This document shows positions 1 to 12,565 of a stretch of DNA of 64,000 bases, one piece after another. Below the pieces are notes generated by a model. It was not told the DNA's origin. It searched no databases and saw nothing but the letters and a program-made list of their open reading frames with translations. Position numbers and translations under genes: made by a program. Numbering within the stretch: position 1 is the stretch's first letter; each line of letters begins with the position of its first letter. The stretch comes from Anodontia alba (lineage: Eukaryota > Mollusca > Bivalvia > Lucinida > Lucinidae). The DNA lies in NCBI GenBank assembly GCA_964016985.1, contig OZ024826.1:65092792-65156791 (forward strand), in the 5' to 3' direction.

Positions 1-394
1 TAGCGGTCACATTTTTGAAACCATCATCATGAATCTTGCTCAAAATGTTTGTCTTGATGATTTCTAGGTCAAGTTCGAAACTGGAACACCTGGGGTCAAA
101 AACTAGGTCACCTGGCCAAATTAGCGTAAAATCTTGTTATCACTCTAGTGGTCACATTTTTCAAGCAATCATCATGAATCTTGCACAAAATGTTTGTCTT
201 GATGAGTTCTAGGTCAAGTTCAAAACTGGGTCACTTGGTATCAGAAACTAGGTCACCGGGCCAAATCAGCAGAAAACTATGTTATAATCATTTTGAACTT
301 TGATCAGAATGTTTGCCTTGATCAGTTCTAGATCAGGCTCTCAAAGTGCTATGTTGCTCAGGTGAGCGTTACAGGGCCATCATGGCCCTCTTGT
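1..394 (+). mobile_element. 3' part of satellite-bearing element, family A
   Basis: The window opens inside an array of a roughly 145-bp unit (recurring TAGCGGTCACATTTTT and AAACTAGGTCACC) that also forms the cores of 17436-19715 and 43734-45444. It ends in the same terminal block as those copies: CTCAGGTGAGC, a GGGCCATCATGGCCC hairpin, then CTCTTGT at 388-394. The flank beyond 394 resembles a T-rich site in another element. The 5' end lies outside the window. The link to Helentron-type elements is inferred from end structure. Confidence 0.8.
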
Positions 395-1725
395 TAGCTC
401 TTGTGACCTAGATGTGCAATGGACTGGAACCATTTGAACATCTTTGAAAGAGGACCAACCAAGGATCATTTCTGTGACGTTTGGTTAAAAGCCAATCAGT
501 GGTTTAGGAGGAGATGTCGTTTGAAGAAATTGTTTACGGACAGATGCATGGAAATCAGTCGGCTTGTGTGTCTACGGAATAAATCCCATTGAAATTCACT
601 GAAGTGTCTATAATTTTAGAACACACATCGCTTGAGGAATGTGTCAGGAGGCTCTTGACATGGAAAGAAGCAACGGAGAAGAAAGGACTGAGAGTAAATG
701 CAGGAAAGACAAAGATTATGATCTGCGGTACTGGACTGGACCTCCTGCAGAGTTCAGGCGAGTTTCCATGCGCCGTCTGTCGCAATGGAGTGGGCAGCAA
801 CAGCATCTTCTGCAATGGCTGCAAGCACTGGGTGCACAAGAAATGCACTTGAAAAAAGACCCTGACTACAGATGTACACGGTGCCAGGGAACTGCACGCC
901 CCTTGGATGGCAGACCACAGAAGGCAGTCCAGGTCGGACCTGACAAGCTTGAGGTGGTAGCTTCCTTTTGCTACCTAGGAGACATGCTCTCAGCAGCAGG
1001 TGGCTGTGAACTTTCAACCGCAACACGTGTGACAAACCGCCTGGAAGAAGTTCTAGGATCTGCTACCAGTTCTCTCTTCACGCCACCTCTCTTTCAAAAC
1101 ATGTGGCCGTGTGTACAGCTATTGTGTGCAGAGCGCAATGCTCCATGCCAGCGAGACTTGGCCATTGACAAAGCCAAACCTCCAGCGTCTGCAGCGAAAT
1201 GACAGGGCAATGATCAGACAGATCTGCAATGTCAGACCGCAAGACATTGTCACCAATGAGCTACTTGTGTGGCTTGGCATTGATCTGGACCTCATTCTGA
1301 AGGAGAGAAGACTCCGATGGTATGGACATGTGGAACGCTCCAATGGTGCAGTCAAGACAGCCTTTGACATACAGGTTGATGGAAAGCATGGGCCTAGGAG
1401 GCCCAAGATGACATGGAAACAGCTGACAGAGAGGGATTGCAGAGAGTGGAAGCTCTCGGCCATCAACCCTCATGATAGACATACCTGGAGATCTGGTGTG
1501 AGATCTGCCATGTGTGCAGCAAACCAGCTATGTGGAAGGGGGGCCTACTGGTGTGGATGTTGCCCCTGTACCTGCACGTTAATCAAAAATCCGATTATGA
1601 TGATATGACACAAGTAAACATTCATCAGTGCCCACGGGTGGATGCAGGCACGCATGCACGATGGACGACGGACAAAATGTGATCACAAAAGCTCACCTTG
1701 TCACTGTGTGACAGGTGAGCTAAAA
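395..1725 (-). mobile_element. 5' end of a minus-strand satellite-bearing element, interrupted
   Basis: On the minus strand, 1725 down to about 1611 reads TAGCTCACCTG, an imperfect hairpin and a GTCCGTCGTCC-like stretch, which is the 5' end seen in the other elements. About 545 down to 395 is homologous to the post-5' region of the family E element at 26345-26480 (CTCCTAAACCACTGATTGG, later ATCTAGGTCACA). The two parts are separated by a LINE fragment. The family A element ending at 394 sits where the related copy has a T-run, so it appears to have inserted here. Confidence 0.65.
602..1608 (+). pseudogene. Non-LTR retrotransposon reverse transcriptase, C-terminal fragment (decayed)
   Basis: Three frames must be followed to read one protein: about 602-852, then about 840-1110, then 1111-1608. 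The order matches the C-terminal part of LINE reverse transcriptases. First comes a palm/thumb motif VNAGKTKIM (about 694-720). Next is a Cys/His-rich zinc-binding stretch (CAVC, CNGC, CTRC, about 769-882), then SFCYLGDMLS, MLHASETW and RRLRWYGHVER (about 1306-1338). The fragment ends in a TGATGATATGA-like tail typical of LINE 3' ends. The 5' two thirds (endonuclease and the catalytic YxDD region) are absent, so this is a 5'-truncated dead copy with frameshifts. The clade (RTE- or CR1/jockey-like) cannot be fixed from this piece. Confidence 0.8.
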
Positions 1726-1729
1726 ACAG

Positions 1730-1893
1730 TTAAAATTTTTCCTATCGGAAATCCCAGATGGCCTCCATGGCTGCCATCTTGAAAATCTCTTCTGAACCGA
1801 AATGCCAACTGACTTGAAACTTGGGAGGAAGTGTGTGGGCAACTTGTAGATCAAAAATAGCTAAAATCATTCCGATCGGAATCCGGTCATTCT
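1730..1893 (+). repeat. Isolated family B satellite monomer
   Basis: A little over one unit of the roughly 145-bp family B repeat (CCAGATGGCCTCCATGGC, CATCTTGAAAATC, GTAGATCAAAAATAGCTAAAATC) sits alone beside the end of the neighbouring element. No complete termini are visible. Confidence 0.7.
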
Positions 1894-2029
1894 CTTATGT
1901 ATTTTCTGTAAGGGATTATACAAATAAAATACTGTTTAAATAAACAAAAAAGGGTTGGTTGCTCTTGGTCAGATCCTATGATCAGCGAGTACAGCAACAT
2001 GGATGCATAGACTGATCTGAATCTATGCT

Positions 2030-2215
2030 GTGAGACATGCCATAATATACCACGCTTACCCCTCAGTTTTTGGACAGACAGGCTTGAGCAAACAGTGTTG
2101 ACCCAGATCAGACACAGCATAACATGGCATCTGATCATGGTTTACACTGTTTGCCACTCCAGCAGTTTTTTAGACCCATCAACAGGTAGTAACTTGGACT
2201 TGTTATAACTTAAGG
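2030..2215 (+). repeat. Dispersed repeat R1, copy 1
   Basis: About 185 bp (GAGCAAACAGTGTTGACCCAG, TTTACACTGTTTGCCA, GGTAGTAACTTGGACTTGT) shares blocks with 8147-8303 and with the reverse complement of about 14800-14895. It has no coding potential. The family is unnamed here. Confidence 0.55.
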
Positions 2216-2958
2216 ATATGTATGGTAAAGAGGTAAAAGGTGTCCAAAGTAAGTTCTATGAACCCTGGGTTCTTTTCCTTCCACGTTAATATTCCTTCAA
2301 TCTGCCAGCAAGTACACAATAAGTTAGTATAAACCACTAGGCTCGGGAGAGAGCGTATTATAAAATAATTTATCTACCACATTAGCAGTTTAAAATGCAA
2401 GAAAACAATTACTGTTGGCATGTCAGGGTTAAAATAATAAACTGTTAGGTCATTTCAGAATGCTGACTTTTTTCCGAAATCTGGTCTTGTGGTGCTGTCT
2501 GTTGTGTGAAACTAGAAGGCACAGGCCTTTGATATTTGGTATGTCACTTTATCAAAGCTGTATTTATGTGAAAATTCTGTTTTGCCAAATTAATTAAAAC
2601 TGAATTCCGTACCAAATTACTGTAGAATACAGAGATCAAAGATACAGAGATCAAAGGTTTTTCAAACTTTTCCGGCTACCATACCTATATGTTTCATTCT
2701 TTAAATATGTTACCATAAGCTTGTTCAAAACAAATAGTCTCAGGTGAGCTACAAGAACATTGGTCCTCTGGTCTACGACACTATAAGGAGGGTAAAGCTT
2801 AAACTTTGCAGAAAAGATCAAAATATTAGATTTTACAGCAGTTCACAGGTGGTCTTGTGGCCTATATGGGCCTCTGGTTTTCTGGATTCTGTAAGTCGTT
2901 CCTCCATACGAAAATGCAAACATTTTGATTCTGGCACAACTTTATTTTTGAACATTTT
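2216..2958. other. Non-coding stretch with two degenerate element ends
   Basis: No convincing gene is seen. Two short blocks resemble worn 3' termini of the satellite-bearing elements: 2740-2776 (CTCAGGTGAGCTACAAGAAC followed by a CTCTGGT ending) and 2845-2880 (GGCCTATATGGGCC hairpin followed by TCTGGTT). Both carry TGG where the consensus has TTG. Confidence 0.4.
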
Positions 2959-4021
2959 TATCCCCACGCTTTTTTAAAAAAGCGATGGGGATATTGTTAA
3001 TGCCTCCATCCGTCCGTCATTCCATCCTTCCGTCACGCTATCTCCTCCTAAACCACTCGGCGGAATTCTACCAAACTTGCTACATCGTTTCCCCTCATGG
3101 TAAAGGTGTGCAAGAGCAGCATTATTTTTCTGCGCATCCCTGCGTCCGTTGTCCATCCATTTGTCTGTCACACTATCTCCTCCTAAACCACTGGGCAGAA
3201 TTCATTCAAACTTGTTACATCACTTCCCCTCATGGTAAGGGTGTGTGAGAGCAACATTTTTTTTTCTGTACATCTGTCTTCCGTCCATCTGTCTGTCATT
3301 GCTGTCTCCTCCTAAATCACTGGGCAGAATTCAACCAAACTTGCTACATCACTTCCTCTCATGGTAAGGGTATGCGAGAGCAACATTTTCTCCTATGTCC
3401 ATCCATCTGTGACAGACAGATGGATGGACATACGGAAAAATAATGTTGCTATCTCCTAAACCACTGGGCAGAATTCAACCAAACTTGGAACATCTCTTCC
3501 ATGAGGTTGGGGTTTGCGAGAGCTAAATTATTTTTCCGTGTGTCCGTCTGTTGGTCCGTCCGTCCATCCGTCTGTCGTCGGCCCATCTGTCTGTCATGCT
3601 ATCTCCTCCTGAACCAGTGGGCAGAATTCAACCAAACTTGCTACATCACTTCCGCTCATGGTAAGGGTGTGTGAGAGCAACATTACTTTTCAATGCATCT
3701 GTTTTCCGTTCATCTGTCCCTCACGCTATCTCCTCCTAAACCACTGGCCAGAATTCAACACAACTTGCTACATCACTTCCCCTTATGGTAAGGGTGTGCG
3801 AGAGCAACATTATTTTTCCATTCATCCATCTGGCGTTTGTCCATCTGTCCGTCATGCTATCTCCTCTTAAACCACCGGGCGGAATTTAACCAAACTTGCT
3901 GCATGACCTCCCCTCATAGTAAGGATGTGGGAGAGCAAGTCCATCAGTCCGTCATGCCATTATCAACATTAGCAACCAGCATGGGGATTTGTGATGGCCC
4001 ACCATCGACTGCGCATTCTAG
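2959..4021 (+). mobile_element. Satellite-bearing element, family F (CTAG-ending class)
   Basis: It starts with a hairpin at 2960-2993 (ATCCCCACGC, T/A-rich loop, GCGATGGGGAT), then a GTCCGTC-rich stretch. Degenerate units follow, marked by CTATCTCCTCCTAAACCACTGG and ATGGTAAGGGTGTG(C/T)GAGAGCAACATT. The end is a GATGG...CCATC hairpin and ATTCTAG at 4015-4021. An inverted pair of GATGGATGGACATA-like segments lies near 3400-3435. The open frames across it are by-products of the repeat. Confidence 0.65.
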
Positions 4022-4163
4022 TTTTCCATGCATCTGCAATGTAAAATTTGATGATATTAGATTGTAGAGCTTAAATGAGACTGAAATTTGATCTCATATA
4101 TTTTTCCACAAGGGGCTCTGACACATTCTCTGGCATGCTAGGTCCAATGGGGGAAAAAAAAAA

Positions 4164-7100
4164 GCAAGAGGACCATGATGGTCCTGTATCGCTCACCTGA
4201 GCAAACAGCTTTGCATACTTACTGTTGAAGTTTCAGCCAAGTTTACTGCTCTAAAATTTTTGTATAAATTTTATAACCCTGCACGCCAGTGGCCATGTTT
4301 TTTTCATCCATCATGATGGCTTGAACTGAATAGTGAAAGAGGATCACCAAAGGAACAATTCTGCTGTTATATTGAAATTGGTCCAGTGGTTTCTGACAAA
4401 TAGATTTTTAAAATGTCTTATATAGATATATAGGGAAATTAAGCCCCACCCCCTAACGGCCATGTTTTTTGACAAATCATGACAGCTTGAACAAACTTGG
4501 TAGAGGGTCACCAAAGGAAAAATCCTGCCAAGTTATATTGAAATCGGTTCAGTGGTTTCTGACAAGAAGATTTTTAAAGTTTTCTATTTAGATATATAGG
4601 GAAAATAAGCCCCACCCCTAGCAACCATGTTTTTTGACGAATCATGATTGCTTGAACAATCTTGATAGGGGGTCACCAAAGCAACATTCCTGGCAAGTAA
4701 TATTAAAATCAGTCAGGTGGTTTCTGACAAGATGAATTTTAAAGTTTTCTATACAGATATATACGGAAAATAAGCCCCGCCCCATGAAGGCCATGTTTTT
4801 TGACGTATCATGAGGGCACAATCTTAGTAGAAGGTCACCAAAGCACATTCCTGTCAAGTTACATTGAACTCAATCCAACGGTTTCTTACGAGAAGATTTT
4901 TAAAGTTTTCTATATAGGGAAAATATGCTCCGCCCCCTAGCCGCCATGTTTTTTGATGAATCATAACGGCTTGAACAATCTTGGTAGAGGGTCACCAAAG
5001 AAACATTCCTGCCAAGTTATATTGAAATCGGTCCATTGGTTTCTGAGAAGAAGATTTTTAAACTTTTCTATATAGATATATTTGGAAAATAAGCCCCTCC
5101 CAGTGGCGGCCATTGTTTTTTGACGAATCATGATAACTTGAACAATCTTGGTAGAGGGTCAACAAGGAAAGATTTCTACCAAGTTATAATGAAATCGGTC
5201 CAGTGGTTTCTGACAAGAAGATTTTTAAAGTTTTCTATAGAGATATATAGGGAAAATAAGCCCCACCCCCTGGCAGAATTTTTTTTAGACGAATCATGAC
5301 TACTTGAACAATCTTGGTAGCAGGTCACCAAAGCAACATTCCTGCCAAGCTATATTGAAATTGGTCCATTGGTTTCTGACAAGAAGATTTTTAAACTTTT
5401 CTATATAGATATATAGGGAAATTAAGCCTCCCTCCCCACCCACCACCCGGCGGCAATGTTTTTTTGACAAATCATGATAACTTGAACAATCTTGGTTAAG
5501 GGTCAAAAGGAAAGATTTCTGCCAAGTATTAATGAAATCGGTCCAGTGGTTTCTGACAAGAAGATTTTTAAAGTTTTCTATATATATAGGGAAAATAAGC
5601 CCTGCCCCCTAGCTGCTATGTTTTTTGACAAATCATGACGGCTTGGACAATCTTGGTAGAGGATCACCAAGGAAACATTTTTGCCTAGTTATATAGAAAT
5701 TGGTCCAGTGCTTTCTAACATGAAGATTTTTAAAGTTTTCTATATAGATATATAGGGAAACAAGAGGCCCACGGGCCACGGCTCGCTCACCTGAGTCACT
5801 GCAGACATGCAGATGTTATGCAACATTTTTCCAATCCTATCATCACAACTAATGAAAAGATCATCATTTGAGCAGTTCTTAGTTTCGAAGAAGAATATAT
5901 GGGCCTGACAGTCAATGGAGCATGATCATTTGAATAAACCATCAATCACATTTCAACAGTAGGATCAATGTGAAATTTGGTGGAAATTGGCTAAGTGGAT
6001 TCTGAAGAATCATGATTTTATACATGTAAACAGCACAGTGGCAGAGAAATATAATAAATATAAACAAGATGATGGCCATCTAAGATTTCCAATCAGAACA
6101 ATTTTAACTACTGTTGATCTACAATTCACTTTAATACTTTCAATATAAATGTATATGGCCCATACAAATGCATGGGGAAGCAAATTTGACCTTGGAGGTA
6201 AAAAGGTCAAACGTCAACATAGAACCATCATTTTAGCAATTTTGGTAGCTCTCCTGTCCCCCATAATTTGTGCAAAGATAAGGGCCCAGGGCTTATTTGG
6301 TTATGGAGAAGAAGATTTGTAAATTTTTTTTTACCATTATATGGGCATGGCAGCCATTTTGATCAATGGACCATGCCCATTTTAGCAATCTTTCATTCTC
6401 CTGCCCAAGGAGGCTCTGCATGAAATTTGAGCAACACTGGCCCGGAGGCTTCAGAGGAAAAGTCATTTGAAATTATCAACATTTTTTCCATACACAAATG
6501 TATGGGGCCCATACAAATGCATACAGAAGCAAACTTGACCTCGCCGTAAAAAGGTTAAATGTCAATGTATGACAATTATTTTAGCAACCTTGGTAGACCG
6601 CCCGTTCCCGATGATATATGCAAACATTCAGCCACATGCCATCCTCGATTTTGGAGAATAACATTTTTAAATGTTTTTTTCCCATATAAATGCATAGGGA
6701 AGCAAACGACCTTGCCGTAAAAAGGTCAAATTTTAGCAACTTTGGTAGACCCTCCGTCCCCGATGAATTATGCAAAGATTCAGCCCCAATGCATCCTCGG
6801 TTCTGGAGAAGAAGATTTTTAAATGTTTTTACCATATATGGGCATGGCGGCCATCTTGGTTAATGAACTGCGACCATTTTAGCAATCTTTTGTTCCCCCA
6901 ACCTAAGGAGGCTCAATATGAAATTTGAGCAAATTTGGCCCAGAGGCTCCAGAGGAGATGTTATTTGAAATTCTGAACATTTTTCCCATATAAATGCATA
7001 AGGAAGCAAAATTGACCTTACCGCAAAAAGGTCAAATGTCAATGTACAACCATTATTTTAGCAACTTTGGTAGCCCTCCCATTCCCGATGATATGTGCAA

Positions 7101-8146
7101 AGATTCAGCCACAAGGCATGCTCGGTTTTGGAGAAGAAGATTTTTAAAGGTTTTTCCCATACAAAAGCATAGGGAAGCAAACTTGACCTTGCCGTAAAAA
7201 GGTCAAATGCCAACGTACGACAAATCTTATAACAACTTTGGTAGACCTCTTGTCCCTGATGATTCTTGCAAAGATTCAGCCCCAAGGCATCCTCGGTTAT
7301 GGAGAAGATTTTTAAAGGTTTTTACCATATATGTGCATGGAGGCCATCTTGGGTCAACGGACCATGACCATTTTAGCAATCTTTCGTTCCCCCACCCTAA
7401 GGAGGCTCCACATGAAATCTGAGCAAAATTGGCTCAGCGGCTTCAGAGGAGAAGTCATTTGAAAATGTTAATGGACGGAGGAAAAGTGATCACTATAGCT
7501 CATCCTGAGCAGAGGTCAGGTGAGTTAAAAAAAAAAAAGTCCCACCCCCCTGGCGGCCATGGTTTTTGACGTATCATGACGGCTTGAACAATCTTGGTAG
7601 AAAGTTACAAAAGAAACATTCCTGCCGTGTTATATTGAAATCGGTCCAGTGGTTTCTGACAAGAAGATTTTTAAACTTTTCTGTATAGATACATAGGGAA
7701 AATAAGCCCCGCCCTCTGGTGGCCCTGTTTTTTGAGGAATCCAAATGGCTTGAACAATCTTGGTAGAGGATTACTAAAGGAACGTTTCTGTAAAATTATA
7801 TTGAAATCGGCCCAGTGTTTCTGACAAGAAGCTTTTAAAAGTTTTCCATATAGATATATACATGTAGGAAAAATAAGCTCCGCCCCCTGGCAGCCATGTT
7901 TTTTGATGAATCCAGATGGCTTGAACAATCTTGGTACAGGATCACCAAACAAACATTCCTGCAAAATTATATTGAAATCGGTCCAGTGGTTTCTGACAAG
8001 AAGATTTTTAAAGTTTTCTATATAGATATAAAGGGAAAATAAGCCCCGCCCCCTGGCGGCCATGTTTTTTGACGAATCCAAATGGCTTGAACAATCTTGG
8101 TAGAGGATCATCAAAGTAACACTCCTGCAAAATTATATTGAAATTG
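4164..8146 (-). mobile_element. Satellite-bearing element, family E, minus strand, interrupted
   Basis: Its 3' end (minus strand) is at 4164: CTCTTGC preceded by a GGACCATCATGGTCC hairpin and GCTCAGGTGAGC. Units of about 160-170 bp follow (GGGGCTTATTTTCCC, CTTCTTGTCAGAAACCACTGG, ACCAAGATTGTTCAAGC on the minus strand). The array is interrupted at 5760-7527 by a family C element and resumes to 8146, where repeat R1 truncates it. No 5' terminus remains. Confidence 0.75.
5760..7527 (-). mobile_element. Satellite-bearing element, family C, nested in family E
   Basis: On the minus strand the 5' end is at 7527 (TAACTCACCTGACC, hairpin, GTGATCAC). The 3' end is at 5760-5766 (CTCTTGT after a GGCCCGTGGGCC hairpin and ACTCAGGTGAGCGAGCC). 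Inside are long units with TTGACCTTTTTACGGCAAGG and CTTCTTCTCCAAAACCGAGG. The flanks GGGAA and A-run+GTCCCACC rejoin approximately into the family E unit GGGAAAATAAGCCCC, so insertion was into its A/T run. Confidence 0.8.
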
Positions 8147-8303
8147 GTCATACTTTACTGGATGTATTTGGCCAGACAGTCCCGAGCAAACATTGTAAAC
8201 CCCCATGAGATGCTACAAAATGCGGTGTCACATCAGGGGCTAAACTGTTTGCCACCCATTGAGCTATTTTTAGACAAAACATTCGGTAGTAAATTGTACT
8301 TGT
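8147..8303 (+). repeat. Dispersed repeat R1, copy 2
   Basis: Homologous to 2030-2215 and, inverted, to about 14800-14895 (CATACTTTACTGGATGTATTTGG, GAGCAAACATTGTAAACCC, CTGTTTGCCACCC). It ends in ACTTGT, directly followed by the 5' end of a family B element. Confidence 0.6.
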
Positions 8304-10712
8304 TAGCTCACCTGAGCGCAAAGTGCTCATGGTGAACTATTGTGGTCAGTCAATGTCCGTCGTCCGTCATGCGACGTCAACAATTGATTTAAAAGCCTAC
8401 TCCTACACCCCTGGGCAAATTGACTCGATACTTGGTAGGAAGCATCGGGGTGACTTGTACATCAAAAATAGCTAAAATCATGCCGATCGGAAATCCAAGA
8501 TGGCCGCCATGGCCGCCATCTTGAAAATCTATTTTTCGCTTCTTCTCCTGAACCAAAAGGCCAATTGACTCCAAACTTTCTAGGAAGCACTGGGGTGACT
8601 TGTAGATCAAAATTAGTTAAAATCTTGCCAATCGAAAATCCAAGATGTCCGCCATGGCAGCCATCTTAAATCTATTTTTAGCTTCTTCTCCTGAACCGAA
8701 AGGCCAATTGACTCCAAACTTGCTAGGAAGCATCGGGGTGACTTGTAGATCAAAACTAGCTAAAATCGTGTTGATCAGAAATCCAAGATGGCCACCATCT
8801 TGAAAATCTATTTTTCGCATCTTCTCCTGAACGGAAAGGCCAGTTGACTCCAAACTTGCTAAGAAGCATCAGGGTGACTTGTAGATCAAAAATAGCTAAA
8901 ATCATGCTGATCGGAAATCCAAGATGGCCGCCATGGCAGCCATCTTGAAAATCTATTTTTCGCTTCTTCTCCTGAACCGAAAGGCCAATTGACTCCAAAC
9001 TTGCTAGGAAGCATAGGGGTGACTTATAGATCAAAAGACGCTAAAATCATTCCAAACGGAAATCCAAGATGGCCACCATGGCGGCCATTTTGAAAATCTA
9101 TTTTTCACTTCTTCTCCTGAGCCGAAAGGCCAACTGACTCCAAACTTGGTAGGAAGCATCAGGGTGACTTGTAGATCAAAAATAGCTAAAACCATGCTGA
9201 TCGGAAGTCCAAGAGGGCCACCCTGGTGGCCATCTTGAAAATCTTTTTTTCGCTTCTTCTCCTAAACCCAAAAGCTAGTTGACTTGAAACTTGGTAGGAA
9301 GCATCGGGGTGACTTATAGATTAAAAATGGCTAAAATCGTTCTGATTGGAAATCCAAGATGGCTGCCATGGTGGCCATTTTGAAAATGTAGATTTTTCAC
9401 TTCTTCTCCTGAATCAAAAGGCTTATTGGCTTTAAACTAGGTAGGAAGCATCAGGGTGACCTGTAGATCAAAAATAGATAAAATCATCCCTATCAGAAAT
9501 CCAAGATGGCCGCTATGACAGCCATCTTTAAAATCTATTTTTCGCTTCTTCTCCTGAATTGAAAGGCCATTTGACTCGAAACTTGGTAGGAAGCATTTAG
9601 GTGACTTGTAGATCTAAAATAGCTTAAATTGTTTGGATAGGAAATCCAAGATGGCTGTCATGGCGGCCATCTTGAAACTCTTTTCCTTTCACTTATTTTC
9701 CTGAACCAAAGGGCCAGTTAATTTGAAAATTGGTAGGAAGCATCAGGATGACATGTTGATATAAAAATAGCTAAAATCCTTCCGATTGGAAATCCAAGAT
9801 GGCGGCCATCTTGAAAATCTATTTTTCTTTACTTCTTCTGAACTGAAAGACCATTTATTGACTCGAAACTTGGTAGGAAGCATCAGGGTGACTTGTAGAT
9901 CAAAAAACGCTCAAATGGTTGCGATAAAAAATCTCAAATTGCGGCTATGGTGGCCATCTTGAAAATCTGTTTTGAACTTTTTCCCCTGAACCGAAAGGGC
10001 AATTGACTTAAAGTTCATTGGAAGTATCGAAGTGACTTGTAGATCAACAGTAGCTAAAAGTCATTCTGATTGGAAATCCAAGATGGCTACCATCTTGTTT
10101 ATGTTTATTATATTTCCCTGCCACTGTGCTGTTTACATGTATAAAATCATGATTCTTCAGAAACCACTTGGGGGTGGTCGGGTGGTGCGAAGGTGCTGTG
10201 TATCTTACATCACTGGGGCGTCCAACTGATATTGGCTTACAGTTGGGCAAGGCCTGCTATCCTTGTAGTGGGTAAGGGTAGAGGGGGAATGTTTTTATTT
10301 CTTCTGTTTCTTCACTTTCATTCCTGTTCCTCTTTCTTCCCTGTCCCTCTCTTTCATCTCCTCTACTCTCTCTTCTATCTCTTTTCTCCCTTTCTCTGGG
10401 AGACGACACAAAATGACCCTCAAGGGTTGACGTGTCGTTAAACCCCAACACAATCAATCAATCAGAAACCACTTAGGCAATAGCAACCGAATTTCACATT
10501 GATCCTACTGTTGAAATGTGATTGAGAGTTTGTTCAAATGATCACGCTCCATTGACTGTCTTGCCATATATAATATTCATCTTAAAAATTAAGAACTGCT
10601 TAAAGGATGATCTTTTCATTAGTTGCGATGACAGGATTGGAAAAATGTTACATAACATCTGCATATCTGCACTCACAATGCTACTCAGGTGAGTGGCCCG
10701 TGGGCCTCTTGT
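8304..10712 (+). mobile_element. Satellite-bearing element, family B, with SINE insertion
   Basis: The 5' end is TAGCTCACCTGAGC at 8304 with the GCGCAAAGTGCTC hairpin and GTCCGTCGTCCGTC. About eleven units of roughly 145 bp follow. Each holds a CAAGATGGCCGCCATGG-type palindrome, CATCTTGAAAATCTATTTTTCGC and GGTGACTTGTAGATCAAAA. The 3' end is ACTCAGGTGAGTGGCCCGTG then CTCTTGT at 10706-10712. A SINE-like element (10170-10461) interrupts the 3' region. No protein is encoded; the many short frames are repeat artefacts. Confidence 0.85.
10170..10461 (+). mobile_element. SINE-like retroposon (family S1), copy 1
   Basis: A roughly 292-bp insertion is flanked by a perfect 13-bp target duplication, TCAGAAACCACTT, at 10157-10169 and 10462-10474. 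It starts GGGGTGGTCGGGTGGTGCG and ends GACGTGTCGTTAAACCCC, AACACAATCAATCA. A second copy lies at 35687-35978. No clear A/B boxes are found, so a tRNA origin is not shown. The target duplication and short-repeat tail indicate target-primed retroposition. Confidence 0.85.
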
Positions 10713-12565
10713 TCAATTTTAAATAAAGTATGGTAAGGAGTTGAGGTGAGTAACCGACCCAGAAATCAAATTTCGGGTAAGGTGTTCACATGCTGTGTTT
10801 AAAGGAGTGTAGATATTGATGTAGTGTATGTACAAGAATCTCAGACATGTGACAGACTATTGAAGCGATATATGAGCCTCTTCATGGGATAAAAATCTTA
10901 TGCCATATGCGAACAACAAAGACACGTGGTTTTTGCTATGCGCAATCTGATCAGCACCGTTGTTGTTCGCTGTCTAGACAGTAAACAACCTATCAAAACT
11001 TTCAAGACTAGCTAATCTGGCACAATGGCCGAGTTAGCCAGTCTACGGCTGAGTAAGCAGGTCTGAGTCTTATTTGGTCGAAAACCTCGAAGACAGGTTT
11101 TTCATGTCGTTGCTTATATATTATCTGTACTTTGACAAAGTGCAGGGAGACTTTGTAGCGGCATCACACAGTGCTAAACACAAGCTACAATTGGATTAAT
11201 TAACGCATAATTTTACTGCAAGCATATTTTATTTTCGGGCTTCAGAAGGGGGAAAATAGGACCTTATGCACATACTCCTTTCAACTTCTTAAACCTCATT
11301 GAAATATATTTATATCGGAAAGATTATTAAATCCAGAAAATAGGAGCTAAATTTTGCAGTAAGGAGGGTGTACATGCCGAAAAATTGTTATGCCATGAAT
11401 TATACGATTTTTGCTTAAAGGATCTGTTTTAAGGTCTTTGTGAACATGTCGCTTTGCGACAAATGTCTTATATTGAATTAATTTTCTCCGTAACACATTA
11501 TCCAAGTTGATAAAATAATATATAGAGGCTGTTGCATTATGTGAGGGATTTTTACAGATCCCTCATTTATTATTCGGAACTAGCGAAACTATTTGGAACT
11601 AGCCAAATCAGTGGAGAACTTCACATTCATCACAAGGGCAGATAACCTAAGGCGAAGGACAAAGTCTTTGGTGTGATATTTCAAGGAAGGCTAGTACTCT
11701 GTATCAGCCAATAAAGTCCAAATTTTGATCAGCCACTTATTTGGAAATTGTTATGAAGCATAACTTTACCTGGTTCTAGCCAAATGACTGTATCTGATCA
11801 ATTGTGCCAGCTTTAGTGTTCAGACAACAAAATTCACTTGCCTACACCTATATGCTTATGTGTGTGCAGAGTTGGAGCATGGGCATGTCACTATGACTTT
11901 GAGGATTCAAAATGTTCTTGGTATTTTTGCAGCTAATAAAAATTGTCCAGATAATTGAGGAGTGTGGGTAAAAAATATTTCAGTCATTATAAATAAAGAT
12001 AAAGAGCCTTAAATAAAAGGTTGCATATAAGAATTTAAGAAATAGACAACATAAGCTGTGTAGAGCTTTTAATGCTTATAAGTTCTTTCAACAGCTAGCC
12101 CTACTGGGATGTCCAACAGAACCATGATCAAAATCAAGATTTGTGATCTAGTTTGCTATGTTTTTACTATACATATGTGTACAGTATAATAATTACTGTA
12201 TTTTTTAAGTCTAGTCCCATATAATTCACATCTTAGAATTTTTTGCTGTTATTATTTAGCCCGGTTTCATGTATTTTCACGTTACTAATGGTAAAACGTT
12301 TCATCATAACTACTTACAGAGACAAATGCTGAAAATAATTCTGAAGTCATCTAAATTATTATCTGAGCATTTATTTTATGTACAAATAATGCAGTTCTTT
12401 GGATTTGATTTGTGAAAGCATTTGTGTAAACAAGCCAACCATGTTGCCGCCATTTTGAACCAAAAGCCATGTAACTTCGCGTTAATTAAATTTTTGGCAG
12501 AAAATCATCATGTAATTGTAATGTGATTTTTGCAAATTTTGGCCATTTTCAAAATAAAGTACGGA
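10713..12565. other. Non-coding, AT-rich, no gene recognised
   Basis: No long open frame and no satellite array is seen. There is a small hairpin near 11540-11568 (GAGGGATTTTTACAGATCCCTC-like) and short internal repeats of GGAACTAGC.AAA near 11575-11610. Function, if any, is unknown. Confidence 0.5.
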
